A DNA stretch of 64,000 nt from CAYNRE01 sp964399535 (GTDB lineage Bacteria; Planctomycetota; Planctomycetia; Pirellulales; CAYNRE01): positions 372,001-436,000 of the forward strand of contig CAYNRE010000005.1 of assembly GCA_964399535.1 (NCBI GenBank). The letters are read 5' to 3'. The notes under the pieces are model-generated. The model was not told the origin of the DNA, did no database searches, and worked only from the letters and a program-made list of their open reading frames with translations. The position numbers were made by a program, and so were the translations under genes. This document shows positions 34,856 through 43,836 of this stretch, piece after piece (the stretch's first letter is position 1; every line of letters starts with the position of its first letter).

Positions 34856-37800
34856 ATGACGTTGACCGCCGCCGACGTGGAACGGATGTCGCCCCGGCAC
34901 AGAGGCCAGGGGCCGGGCAACCGCCGCCAGCTTCGGGAAATGGTGGAGCACCTGGCCCACTTTCTTCCGGCTCAGGGCCCGATCACCGTTTTCGTGCATC
35001 ACAACACGCTGCATGCCTTGCAGCACCTGCCGTTCGACGATGCCGTGGCGCTAGGGGCCAAGGTCTACGGCTGCCAGCCTTATCTAACCGAAGAGCGCTA
35101 CCAACAGCAGTTGGCCGCGGGGCGAATTCATCGCGAAGACCTGGCCGCCGAGTTGCTCGACGACTTGGGCGACGGCGCCGAGGTGCTCATCGGTACCTTG
35201 GGCACTCGCTTCCACCTGCGTTTGGCGATGCTGGAGCATCCCCTGCAACTGGCCCCGGCGGCCGAGCTGCGGTGGTTCGTCGCCGAGAACGACGCCCTCC
35301 GTCGCTTTCGCGGCGACGTCTCACCCGTCCACCGCGATCGCATGATCCGCTCGACCCGGCAGTGGATGATGCGCGACCTGCGAGTCGCCGGCAGCGGCAC
35401 TCCGACGGCTGACGAACGCGACGTGCTGCGATCGCTCGAGGGGGTGTTTCAGCATTTCCCCCCGGAAACCATCGAGCGCTGGACCAACCAGGATTGGGAA
35501 TCGTTTACCCTGCGCGTGCTCTGGCAAGCCTGTCGCGAGGGGGTGCGGGGCGCGCCCGGACCGACAGGACCGCACCGGGTTCCGCTCCGCCATCGCGATG
35601 TGTTGCTCGAGGCCACGGGCGAGGACAGCGACCAGCGCGTTAACGAGGTACTGATCCGGTTCTGCGCGGCGTTTCTCGACCAGGGTCTGGCGCACTGGGC
35701 CCCCTCGCTGCGCGGTCGAGGTTTCTTCGACGCCTTTCGCGTGGTGTACGGCAGCCCAGGGCTGCCGCCCGAGCGGTGGATGCGCGGCCTGGCCGAGGAA
35801 CTGGCCCGGATAGAAGCCAACCAGCAAGACCCCTACGACTGCGTGCTCGAGTCGCTCGACGTGTTGGGGGTTTCGCCCGAGCAGCGGGAACCTTATTTGT
35901 TGGCCAACTTGCTGGCCCTCCGCGGCTGGGCCGGCATGATCTGGCAGATGGAAACCCGTGCCGACCGAGTCGGCCATCCGGTGGCTCCGGGCACGCTGGT
36001 CGAGTACCTGGCGGTGCGGCTGCTGCTCAAGCGATTCGCGCTGCGGGCGATCGCCGAGCAGCACCTGGGTTACCGCGGTTCGCTCAGCGAACTGAAAACC
36101 TTTGCCCGCTCGCATACACCACGCCACGCCAGCGGGGTGCTCGAACTGCGCACGTTCCTGGCGTTTCAACTGGCCCAAGCGCTCGGCTGGAATCCCCGCG
36201 ACCTGTTCCAAGCTCCCCGGGCTCAGTGGGCAGCGCTCGTGGCCGAGTTCGATTCGTTCTCGGCGCTGGAGCGGCGCAAGATTTATCAGCGGGCGTTTGA
36301 ACGCCGCTACCGAATCGCCACGCTCGACGCGCTCGCGGCGCGGGCTCGCCGCCGGGTCACCAAGCCCGAGCGGCCCTGGCTGCAAGTAGTTACCTGCATC
36401 GACGATCGCGAGGAATCGCTCCGCCGGCACCTGGAAGAGATCGACCCGCGCGTGGAAACGATCGGCGCGGCGGGCTTCTTTGCCGTGGCCATGTATTACC
36501 GCGGCGCCGCCGACGCCCATTATGTGCCGCTTTGCCCGGTGGTGGTTCGGCCGCAGCATTACGTGTGCGAGCAGGTTGACCAATCGCTGGCCGAGAGCGA
36601 TCTGCGGCGCGGACGACTCCGCCGCTGGGTGGGGCGGGCCGTACACCAGTTCCACGTGGGCAGCCGCACCTTTACCGTCGGTGCCCTGCTGGCCCTGATC
36701 CTGGGGCCGCTGGCCTCGATTCCGCTGTTGGTGCGGGTTCTCTTTCCCAGGCTGGCCGATTGGTTCCGCCGCTACACCGGCGCCTGGGTGCAGCCGCCCC
36801 GGCTGACGCAGTTGGATCTGGCGCGGCAGCAAGACCCTCCCAGCGCCGAGGCCGGGCATCACGGCTTCACCCCCGCTGAGATGGCCGACCTCGTTGAGCG
36901 CATGCTCCGCGACAGCGGCATGACCTCGGGATTCGCTCGGCTGGTGCTGATTCTGGGGCACGGCTCGTCGAGCCTGAACAACCCCCACTCGTCGGCCTAC
37001 GAATGCGGCGCCTGCGGCGGCGGACGCGGCGGCCCCAATGCCCGGGCATTCGCGAATCTGGCAAACCGAAGCGATGTGCGGCAACTGCTGCGCGGGCGAG
37101 GTCTCGATCTTCCGCCCGAAACCGTCTTCCTGGGCGCCTGGCACAACACCTGCGACGACCGCGTAACCTATTTCGACCTGTCCAGTTTGCCGGCGAGCCA
37201 CCTTTCCGATTTAGCCCGCACCCGGACCCTGTTCGACCAGGCGCTGGAGCGCAACGCGCACGAGCGCTGCCGGCGGTTCGTGTCGGCGCCGCTCTCGCTC
37301 ACCCCGACCGAGGCCCTGCGGCACGTCGAGGAGCGCTCGGCCGACCTGAGCCAGACCCGTCCCGAATGCGGTCACGCGACGAACGCCGTATGTATCGTCG
37401 GGCGGCGGGAGCGCACGCTGGGTCTGTTCATGGACCGGCGCGCGTTTCTGACCTCGTACGACTACTCGCAAGATGACGACGAGAACACGGTTCTCACGCG
37501 AGTTCTTTCCGCCGTCGTGCCCGTCTGCGGGGGCATTAATCTGGAGTACTACTTCTCCTACGTCGACTCCGCCGGATGGGGCTGTGGAACCAAGTTGCCG
37601 CACAACATCACCTCGCTGTTGGGGGTGATGGACGGAACGGCCAGCGACCTGCGACCGGGGCTCCCCTGGCAAATGGTCGAGATTCACGAGCCGGTCCGGC
37701 TGCTCATGGTGATCGAAGCGCCCGCCGAGGCCGTGCTGCAAATTCTGGAGCGGAACCCGGCCATCGACGAATTCTTCCGTAACGCCTGGATTCAACTTGC

Positions 37801-38005
37801 CCTGCTCGATCCCAAGGGGGCGGCAATCCAGGTCTACCGCCGGGGCGAGTTCGTTGCTTACCGGCCCCACTCGCACGAGATTCCCCAGGTGGCCAGCTCT
37901 CAGGATTGGTACTCTGGCTGGCGGGAACACCTGGAGTTCGCCCTGATCGTGCCGCCTGGGCCCGCCAGCACCGCCCCTGGCCCTGGAGAGGTCCGGCATG
38001 CCTGA
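34856..38005 (+). CDS. dabA: Inorganic carbon uptake protein DabA (DUF2309 family)
   Basis: The 1049-residue protein is a full-length DUF2309/DabA. The beta-carbonic-anhydrase-like zinc site is intact: C514 and D516 in VVTCIDDREESLRRHLE, H702 in LILGHGSSSLNNP, and C717 in YECGACGGGRGGPNARAF. Other family blocks are VFVHHNTLHALQHL near the N-terminus and FLGAWHNTCDD at about 760. DabA works with an NDH-1 antiporter-like membrane protein to convert CO2 to bicarbonate one way, energised by cation flow. Two such membrane subunits follow, with 8- and 4-base overlaps, so the three form one operon. In a probable heterotroph it may supply bicarbonate for carboxylases. The family call is very firm. 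Confidence 0.94.
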   Translation: MTLTAADVERMSPRHRGQGPGNRRQLREMVEHLAHFLPAQGPITVFVHHNTLHALQHLPFDDAVALGAKVYGCQPYLTEERYQQQLAAGRIHREDLAAELLDDLGDGAEVLIGTLGTRFHLRLAMLEHPLQLAPAAELRWFVAENDALRRFRGDVSPVHRDRMIRSTRQWMMRDLRVAGSGTPTADERDVLRSLEGVFQHFPPETIERWTNQDWESFTLRVLWQACREGVRGAPGPTGPHRVPLRHRDVLLEATGEDSDQRVNEVLIRFCAAFLDQGLAHWAPSLRGRGFFDAFRVVYGSPGLPPERWMRGLAEELARIEANQQDPYDCVLESLDVLGVSPEQREPYLLANLLALRGWAGMIWQMETRADRVGHPVAPGTLVEYLAVRLLLKRFALRAIAEQHLGYRGSLSELKTFARSHTPRHASGVLELRTFLAFQLAQALGWNPRDLFQAPRAQWAALVAEFDSFSALERRKIYQRAFERRYRIATLDALAARARRRVTKPERPWLQVVTCIDDREESLRRHLEEIDPRVETIGAAGFFAVAMYYRGAADAHYVPLCPVVVRPQHYVCEQVDQSLAESDLRRGRLRRWVGRAVHQFHVGSRTFTVGALLALILGPLASIPLLVRVLFPRLADWFRRYTGAWVQPPRLTQLDLARQQDPPSAEAGHHGFTPAEMADLVERMLRDSGMTSGFARLVLILGHGSSSLNNPHSSAYECGACGGGRGGPNARAFANLANRSDVRQLLRGRGLDLPPETVFLGAWHNTCDDRVTYFDLSSLPASHLSDLARTRTLFDQALERNAHERCRRFVSAPLSLTPTEALRHVEERSADLSQTRPECGHATNAVCIVGRRERTLGLFMDRRAFLTSYDYSQDDDENTVLTRVLSAVVPVCGGINLEYYFSYVDSAGWGCGTKLPHNITSLLGVMDGTASDLRPGLPWQMVEIHEPVRLLMVIEAPAEAVLQILERNPAIDEFFRNAWIQLALLDPKGAAIQVYRRGEFVAYRPHSHEIPQVASSQDWYSGWREHLEFALIVPPGPASTAPGPGEVRHA

Positions 38006-39392
38006 GTACGAGTATCTGTTCCACGGCCTGGCGCTGGTCGCCTGTGCTTCGCCCTTGGCGCTATTCGGACTCTTGGCCGCGGCCGCGCTGCTGGACTACC
38101 CCCTCGAGGAGCGCTCGATCGAGCGGCACGTGCGGACCGCGGTGGTCGTAGGGCTCTTGGCTTCGATTTGTGAACTGGTTCTGATGCTGCTCTTGGGTAC
38201 CCGCCACGTGCAGTTCACGCTGGGCAACTGGGCTCTGTTGCCCCAGGCGCATTTCCACTTCACCTTCAAGTTCGTTTTCGATCGGCTCTCCACGCCGATG
38301 GTGATTCTCTCCTTCGGCCTGTGCGGCACGATCAGCGCGTTCGCCAGCCGGTACATGCACCGCGAAGCGGGCTACCGCCGGTTCTTTGTGCTGCTTTCGA
38401 TGTTCCTGCTGGGCATGGTGGTGACCTCGCTGGCCGGCACCATTGAAACGCTGTTTACCGGCTGGGAATTGGTGGGGCTGTCGTCGGCCATGCTCGTGGC
38501 GTTCTTTCACGACCGCTCCTCGCCGGTCCGCAATGCCCTGAGGGTTTGGACCGTGTACCGGGTGGCCGACGCCGCGTTTCTGGTCGCCGCGCTCGCCCTG
38601 CACCATCTCAGCGGGGGCGGCGACTTCGTGGGGCTGATGGGCAACGGCCCCTGGCCCGAAGGGCACGCTTCGCTCACCCCGGGCCAGGCGCTGTTCGTGG
38701 GGGGCCTTTTGCTGGTGGCGGCCGCGGGCAAGTCGGCCCTGGTGCCCTTTTCCGGCTGGCTCCCTCGCGCCATGGAGGGCCCCACTCCCTCGAGCGCCGT
38801 GTTTTACGGGGCCCTTTCCGTGCATCTGGGGGCCTTTTTGCTGCTCCGGGTCAGCCCGATTCTCGAATTGTCGCCGCTGCTCAGCGCGACCGTGTTCCTG
38901 ATGGGCGCCATCACCGCCGTTCACGCCGCGCTCTCGGCCCGGGTTCAAACCGATATCAAGAGTGCGCTCTCCTACGCCTCGCTCACCCAGGTCGGCATTA
39001 TCGTGGCCGAGATCGGGCTCGGGTTCCGCTACCTGGCCCTGGCCCACATCATCGGCCACGCCTGCCTGCGCACCCTGCAACTCTTGCGGGCACCCACGCT
39101 CTTGCAAGACTACCGGGCCCTGGAAAACGCGATCGGCAGCCAACTCAAGCACGATGCGCTGGCCTGGCGATCCTGGCTCCCCCCGTGGATCGAGTGGCCC
39201 ATTTATCGCCTGGCCATTCACCGCGGTTACCTCGATCCCCTGCTCGACGACTGGATCGTGGCCCCCTTTCAAAAGGTGTTCCGCTGGTGCGATGCCATGG
39301 AACGCCGCTGGACCGACTGGCTTTCCGGGCGTCCCTCGCGTGAATCGGACCGAGTCCAAGCCCTTCCCGACCCGGCGGAGCCCTGGCAATGA
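37998..39392 (+). CDS. NDH-1 subunit L-like proton-conducting membrane protein (DabB-type)
   Basis: The 464-residue polytopic protein, with about 12-13 predicted helices, belongs to the NuoL/MrpA/DabB antiporter family. The key charged residues for ion conduction are present: Glu in LFTGWELVGLSSAMLVAFF, Lys in AAAGKSALVPFSGWLPRAM, and a later Lys in QTDIKSALSYASLTQVG. The core of NuoL is kept but the long C-terminal amphipathic helix is absent; instead there is a short tail with WRSWLPPWIEWPIYR. It overlaps the end of dabA by 8 bases and the next gene by 4. It is the natural DabB partner: the membrane part that couples DabA to the proton or sodium gradient. Confidence 0.9.
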   Translation: MPEYEYLFHGLALVACASPLALFGLLAAAALLDYPLEERSIERHVRTAVVVGLLASICELVLMLLLGTRHVQFTLGNWALLPQAHFHFTFKFVFDRLSTPMVILSFGLCGTISAFASRYMHREAGYRRFFVLLSMFLLGMVVTSLAGTIETLFTGWELVGLSSAMLVAFFHDRSSPVRNALRVWTVYRVADAAFLVAALALHHLSGGGDFVGLMGNGPWPEGHASLTPGQALFVGGLLLVAAAGKSALVPFSGWLPRAMEGPTPSSAVFYGALSVHLGAFLLLRVSPILELSPLLSATVFLMGAITAVHAALSARVQTDIKSALSYASLTQVGIIVAEIGLGFRYLALAHIIGHACLRTLQLLRAPTLLQDYRALENAIGSQLKHDALAWRSWLPPWIEWPIYRLAIHRGYLDPLLDDWIVAPFQKVFRWCDAMERRWTDWLSGRPSRESDRVQALPDPAEPWQ

Positions 39393-40852
39393 GCGAACTG
39401 CACCTGCCCTGGCTGGAAATCGCCATTATTCTCCCCCTGGTCGGCGCCCTCTGGGTTCGGAGAATGACCGACCGCGAGCGCGCTCAAACGCAATCGGTTT
39501 ACTTCCTCAGCGGATCGCTCTTCGCCGCCGTGGCGGCCTGGGTCGATTTCGCCGCGCTGGGAACCCGGGCAGCGCAAGATTCCGGCCACTGGGTCAATCG
39601 CTGGCTGGGGGCCGATTCACTGCTGATCGACCGGCTCAGCGCGCCGCTGTTGCCACTAACCGCGCTGCTCTTTCTGGTGACGGTGTTGGCCACGATGCGC
39701 ACCCAGGCGGGCAGGTTCTCTTTTTGGCGAACGCTGCTCTCGGCCTCGATCACGTTGGCTCTGCTGGCCTGCAAAAACCCCTGGGGGATGATCGGCCTGA
39801 TGGCCCTGGCAACGGTGCCACCGCTGCTGGAACTGCGCGATCGCGGGCGCTCGACCCGCATTTTCGCGCTGCATATGGGGGTTTTCCTCCTGCTGATGGC
39901 CGGGGGCTGGCTCCTGGTTTCCCGCGCGCCCGACCAGGCCAGCCCGCCGATCCTGGGCGTGGCCCTGCTCACGGCCGCCGTCCTGCTGCGCAGCGGCGTG
40001 GTGCCGTTTCACTGCTGGATTACCGACCTGTTTGAGAACGCCACCTTCGGCACCTCGCTCTTGTTCGTGACGCCGCTCACCGGCGCCTATGCCGCCGTGC
40101 GCCTGGTGCTGCCCATTGCTCCCAGTTGGGCCCTCCGCAGCATCGCCCTCTGGTCGCTGACCACGGCGGTTTACGCGGCCTCGATGGCCCTGGTTCAGCG
40201 CGAGGCTCGACGGTTCTTCTGCTACCTGTTTCTCAGCCACGCCTCGCTGGTGCTGGTGGGCCTGGAAACCGCCACGCCCCTGGGACTGACCGGTGCCCTG
40301 GCCGTTTGGCTCTCGGTGGGGTTGGCCCTGACCGGCTTCGGGCTGACGCTGCGGGCCATGGAAGCGCGCACCGGCCGCATTTCGCTCAACAGCTACCAGG
40401 GGTTGTTCGACCGGGCACCCCAGTTGGGTTCGTTCTTCCTGCTGACCGGCCTGGCCAGCGTGGGTTTTCCGGGCACCATCGGGTTCGTGGCCACCGAGCT
40501 ACTGGTCGAGGGCGCGGTCACGGTCTACCCAATCGTGGCCGGTCTCATCGTGCTGGTGGCCACGCTCCAGGGCATCGCCGTGGTCAAGGCCTACTACCGG
40601 CTCTTCACCGGCACGCGCTCTCACTCCTCGGTGTTTCTCGAAGGGCGGTTGCTGGAGAAAATCGCCGTGCTGGCCCTGAGCCTGCTGATTATCGGCGGCG
40701 GCTTGTTTCCTCAACCGGGAATTGAGTCTCGCTTTCAGGCGGCCATGGAAATCATCGCGGACCGTAGCCAACGGTTGAAAGAGCCGGCCAGCCGCTCCGA
40801 GCACGACGCGGTACACGCAGCCCGGTCCGCTAGCTCGCCCCAGGTTCGCTAA
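39389..40852 (+). CDS. Second NDH-1 antiporter-like subunit (NuoM/N-like), charge-depleted
   Basis: This 487-residue polytopic membrane protein of the same antiporter superfamily starts with ATG in an ATGA overlap with the preceding subunit. Homology is seen at RSGVVPFHCWITDLFENATF and in REARRFFCYLFLSHASLVLVG. In both places the normally conserved conducting Lys is replaced (Arg in LLRSGVVPFH, Arg in QREARRFF). The usual Glu-containing WE motif of helix five reads NPWGMIGLMALAT without Glu at that place. It may therefore be a structural or modified channel subunit. A charged tail with SEHDAVHAARSA ends the protein. Operon membership with dabA is certain from the overlaps; its role beyond DabB is inference. 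Confidence 0.85.
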   Translation: MSELHLPWLEIAIILPLVGALWVRRMTDRERAQTQSVYFLSGSLFAAVAAWVDFAALGTRAAQDSGHWVNRWLGADSLLIDRLSAPLLPLTALLFLVTVLATMRTQAGRFSFWRTLLSASITLALLACKNPWGMIGLMALATVPPLLELRDRGRSTRIFALHMGVFLLLMAGGWLLVSRAPDQASPPILGVALLTAAVLLRSGVVPFHCWITDLFENATFGTSLLFVTPLTGAYAAVRLVLPIAPSWALRSIALWSLTTAVYAASMALVQREARRFFCYLFLSHASLVLVGLETATPLGLTGALAVWLSVGLALTGFGLTLRAMEARTGRISLNSYQGLFDRAPQLGSFFLLTGLASVGFPGTIGFVATELLVEGAVTVYPIVAGLIVLVATLQGIAVVKAYYRLFTGTRSHSSVFLEGRLLEKIAVLALSLLIIGGGLFPQPGIESRFQAAMEIIADRSQRLKEPASRSEHDAVHAARSASSPQVR

Positions 40853-41096
40853 AACCCGGTCTGCGCCAGGGCCGGATTGGTCCAAGGCGCAAGCCAGACC
40901 GCGCCCGCCGTCGGCCGCGAATCGGCGGCAACCCTCGCGGAATCCTTTGACTCGCTTCCCGCCGCGGGCATAGGATGGCAGCCGATGTTTCGGGGGGTAC
41001 GCGCCGCCACTCGTCGGGTGTGGGGCGCGAGCGATCACGAGCCCTGCCGGCCGCCCAGCGCCGCGTGGCTCGATCAATCAGCGGGAGGTTCGTTTC

Positions 41097-42347
41097 ATGG
41101 GCCGCGTAGCTTCGACCGTCTCTCTGGCAGTGTTGTTGTGCGCGTGGGGCCCCGCACTCGCCCCGGCCTGGGGGCGCACGTGGAGCGATTCGACCGGCAA
41201 ATTTCAGGTGGAAGCCGACTTCGTTCGCCTGGAAGGGGGCCAGGTTTACCTGCGCAAGTCGAACGGCAAGATGCTCAAGCCGATTGCGCTCGACCGGCTT
41301 TCCGAGGCCGATCAGAAGTTCGTCCGCGACCTGACCAGTTCGCCTGGCGACGACCTCCCGCCCGGCGCGCCAAGCGAAACCGCGCCCAGCGAGGCACCCG
41401 CGGGGCCGCAAGCGCTGGCCTGGAAATTCACCGCCGGGCAGCAGCTACCCTATCAGGTCCACGTCAAGCTCATGGTCGAGATTAAAACTCCGTCGGCCCC
41501 CGTCAAAATCCAGGCCGATGTGACCCAGACTGCCCGCTGGACGATTAAAGAAGTGGGCAGCGACGGCGCGGCCACGATCGGGTATCGCATCGAGCGGATG
41601 GCGGGCGAGATGCGGCCCCCCTTGGGGCAGCCGATCAAGTTCGACACCGCCAACGAAAAGGCCGGCGACCGCCCCAACCCCGTGGCGGCGGCCATGATCG
41701 CCCCCTTGAAGCAACTGCTCAACGGCGAGATTCTGCTCAAGGTAACCGCGGCCGGGAAAGTGCTCGAGGTAACCGTTCCCGACAGCATGAAGCAAGCCAA
41801 CTGGGGGGCGGCCGGCCAGGGCCCCATGGCGGCCACCGGCGCCATGGCCGATCCGAATCAAATCGCCGAACAGCTGGGCGACCTGTTGGGTTTTCTCCCA
41901 CCTGGACCGGTCGCGCCCGGCAGTAGCTGGTTCCAGCCCATCGAGCGCCCCATGCCGCCGTCGGGTGTGCTCAAGGGCAAGTCGACCTTTACGTTCCAGG
42001 GACTGGAGGAGCGTAACGGCCGCCGGTTGGCGAAGATCGTCGAGGAGGACGAGCTCGTGTTCGAGGCGACCGCCCCGCCGGCGGGCACCCCGCCCGCGCC
42101 CCCCTCGCCGGCCAACCCCCAGGTAACCGTTACGCCCAAGAAACAGGGGACCACCTTCTGGTTCGATCCCGAGGCGGGGACGCTGGTCGAATCCAACGCG
42201 GTTTCGGTGCAACAGGTGGTGGCGGTCAGCGGCCCGGCGCCGCACCAGACGCAAGATACGACCATCGAAACCCTGGTCGACGTAACGCTCGCCGAGGCGG
42301 CCAGCGACGCGGCGACAACGGGCGCCCCCCCGGCCGCCGGCCAGTAG
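41097..42347 (+). CDS. Exported SHD1-domain / DUF6263-type protein
   Basis: The 416-residue protein begins with a signal peptide (VSLAVLLCAWGPALAPAWG). An SHD1 domain at about residues 24-80 shows the typical RTWSDSTGKFQVEADFVRLEGG ending with LDRLSEADQKFV, a small SH3-like module very common in planctomycetes. The rest (about 100-400) has the DUF6263-like beta-rich pattern, with a GQQLPYQVHVKLMVEI start, a VTQTARWTIKEV strand and a C-terminal WFDPEAGTLVES. A Pro/Ala-rich loop interrupts it (around 320-335). It is probably a secreted binding protein; the ligand is unknown. It stands alone, 244 bases after the dab operon. Confidence 0.85.
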   Translation: MGRVASTVSLAVLLCAWGPALAPAWGRTWSDSTGKFQVEADFVRLEGGQVYLRKSNGKMLKPIALDRLSEADQKFVRDLTSSPGDDLPPGAPSETAPSEAPAGPQALAWKFTAGQQLPYQVHVKLMVEIKTPSAPVKIQADVTQTARWTIKEVGSDGAATIGYRIERMAGEMRPPLGQPIKFDTANEKAGDRPNPVAAAMIAPLKQLLNGEILLKVTAAGKVLEVTVPDSMKQANWGAAGQGPMAATGAMADPNQIAEQLGDLLGFLPPGPVAPGSSWFQPIERPMPPSGVLKGKSTFTFQGLEERNGRRLAKIVEEDELVFEATAPPAGTPPAPPSPANPQVTVTPKKQGTTFWFDPEAGTLVESNAVSVQQVVAVSGPAPHQTQDTTIETLVDVTLAEAASDAATTGAPPAAGQ

Positions 42348-42362
42348 AGCGGCGAGGTGGCA

Positions 42363-42399
42363 GTGGCATGTCCCTGACCGATCCGAGGGCATGTCACCC
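42363..42399. repeat. Imperfect inverted repeat resembling an end of family B
   Basis: GTGGCATGTCCCTG at 42363-42376 equals the left end of the family B element (58.7 and 59.5 kb), and GGGCATGTCACCC at 42387-42399 forms an imperfect partner. It lies just after the SHD1 gene stop. It may be a relic of the element or serve as a transcription terminator. Confidence 0.35.
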
Positions 42400-42478
42400 G
42401 GCCGCCGGCTCGTGACTGCGCTGATTCAGCGACGGCGCACGCCGGCGGGCAGGAAACTGCGTTAGCTCATAAAACGCG

Positions 42479-43594
42479 GTGAACTCGATGCAGTTGTTTT
42501 CAGACTGTATTCGTCGTGATTCCTCTCCAAGGCCTGAGCAGGAGTCAACCTTCGCGCATTTAGATCGCCGGTCCGGCGAGCAGTGGGCTCGCGTGCGCGC
42601 GTGTCTTGAAACCTGGTTCATGCGCTATCCAGCAGAGGACAGGCGTAAACTGTCGCAGAGGTTTCGTTCCGGCGACGACGACGCATTTCACTCGGCGTAT
42701 TTAGAGCTGTGCATACACGAACTGCTGCTGCGGACCAACCACGGCGTGACAATTCATCCGGAGATAGACGGGACGTCAAAATGTCCGGACTTTTTCGCCA
42801 ATGACGGTGTCCTCGGAAAGACGATCGTCGAGTGTGCTATTGTGACGGGAATGTCAAAGAAGGAGCGCGGAACCGAGGCGCTGGTTGGCTCGGTTAATGA
42901 TGCGTTAGCCTCCGTTTGGTCACCAGACTTCTACTTTGAATTCAGTTACTCAGGTACCCCTCGCAGTCCGGTGCCAGTTTCCATTTGGCGCAACAGACTC
43001 GAGTGCTGGGCCAGCACCCTAGACTACGAGCCGGTACGCGCACAAATGCAGAACACACTGAGAAGGCGCCCGGAACTGGATTTGCAGCACGATGGCCTGA
43101 TTGTTCGAGTTCGTCCTATTGCCAAGCGCGCAGCGCGGGGCAAGCCCGACGTCAGTTCACGTGGTCCCTCAGCATTCGACGGTCTGCAAGTTACGTCGCG
43201 ATTCGCAATTCGTGATTGCGTGCAAAACAAGGCGACTCGCTATGGGAAGGTGGACTTACCGTTCGTAGTCGTCGTGAATTGCATGGGCGTGAACGCCGTG
43301 GACGATGAAATCTGCGATGGAATCTTCGGCAGAGATGGTGTGTGGCGCGCCCACGATGATCGTCGGCATACTCGCCTGAGCGCTGTATTGGCCTTCGAAC
43401 AACTTTTTCCATGGGGAGTTCCACGAGCAAGAGCCTGGCTGTTTCACAATCCGGTTGCAAAAATCAGGTATGAGGGGCCTCTCGACAGGCTTCCCCAGTT
43501 GTGTTTTACGGAGAATGGTATCGAGCTACGTGAAGGATGTCAGATCGGATCGATCTTGGGACTGGCTGACCATTGGCCCATGACCGATGATTAA
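42479..43594 (+). CDS. Hypothetical protein, possible PD-(D/E)XK nuclease-fold
   Basis: The protein has 371 residues from GTG 42479, or 368 from ATG 42488. No named family is recognised. Residues 78-123 have the layout of a restriction-endonuclease-like core: a helix Glu in CIHELLLRTN (E81), then PDFFAN (D104) and a strand KTIVECAIVTG (E118), where the usual Lys is Ala120. A later region reads KVDLPFVVVVNCMGVNAVDDEI, a typical strand-loop of such folds. Codon use and base composition look more AT-rich than the flanking genes, suggesting horizontal acquisition. It stands alone between the SHD1 protein and ilvD. Nuclease activity is speculative because of the missing Lys. Confidence 0.65.
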   Translation: MNSMQLFSDCIRRDSSPRPEQESTFAHLDRRSGEQWARVRACLETWFMRYPAEDRRKLSQRFRSGDDDAFHSAYLELCIHELLLRTNHGVTIHPEIDGTSKCPDFFANDGVLGKTIVECAIVTGMSKKERGTEALVGSVNDALASVWSPDFYFEFSYSGTPRSPVPVSIWRNRLECWASTLDYEPVRAQMQNTLRRRPELDLQHDGLIVRVRPIAKRAARGKPDVSSRGPSAFDGLQVTSRFAIRDCVQNKATRYGKVDLPFVVVVNCMGVNAVDDEICDGIFGRDGVWRAHDDRRHTRLSAVLAFEQLFPWGVPRARAWLFHNPVAKIRYEGPLDRLPQLCFTENGIELREGCQIGSILGLADHWPMTDD

Positions 43595-43836
43595 ATGTCG
43601 GCAAAACCCATCGGCAAATCTGCGTGTCTGGCGAGCGGGCGACCGCCTGCCGGTGCGTAGTGCTCCTCGGACATCCAAGTCCCGGGCGATCACAGCCGCT
43701 CGTTGGCCCAATTAACTCGTTTGTCCGAGCCCCGCAGAGACAAGAGGGGAGCCTACTGATTCCAAGCCCTCTGATTGCTTCGCAAACCTGACGCACTTCG
43801 GGTATCGGAGCCACCCGCGACCCGCCGATCGCCGAC

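Noticed and set aside
35321..37201. 626-codon minus-strand open frame inside dabA
   Set aside because: It is the complement of the DabA coding sequence with all its zinc ligands; no motif of its own.
38061..39389. 442-codon minus-strand open frame inside the NuoL-like gene
   Set aside because: It encodes a hydrophilic Gly/Gln/His-rich product that mirrors membrane-helix codons; a shadow.
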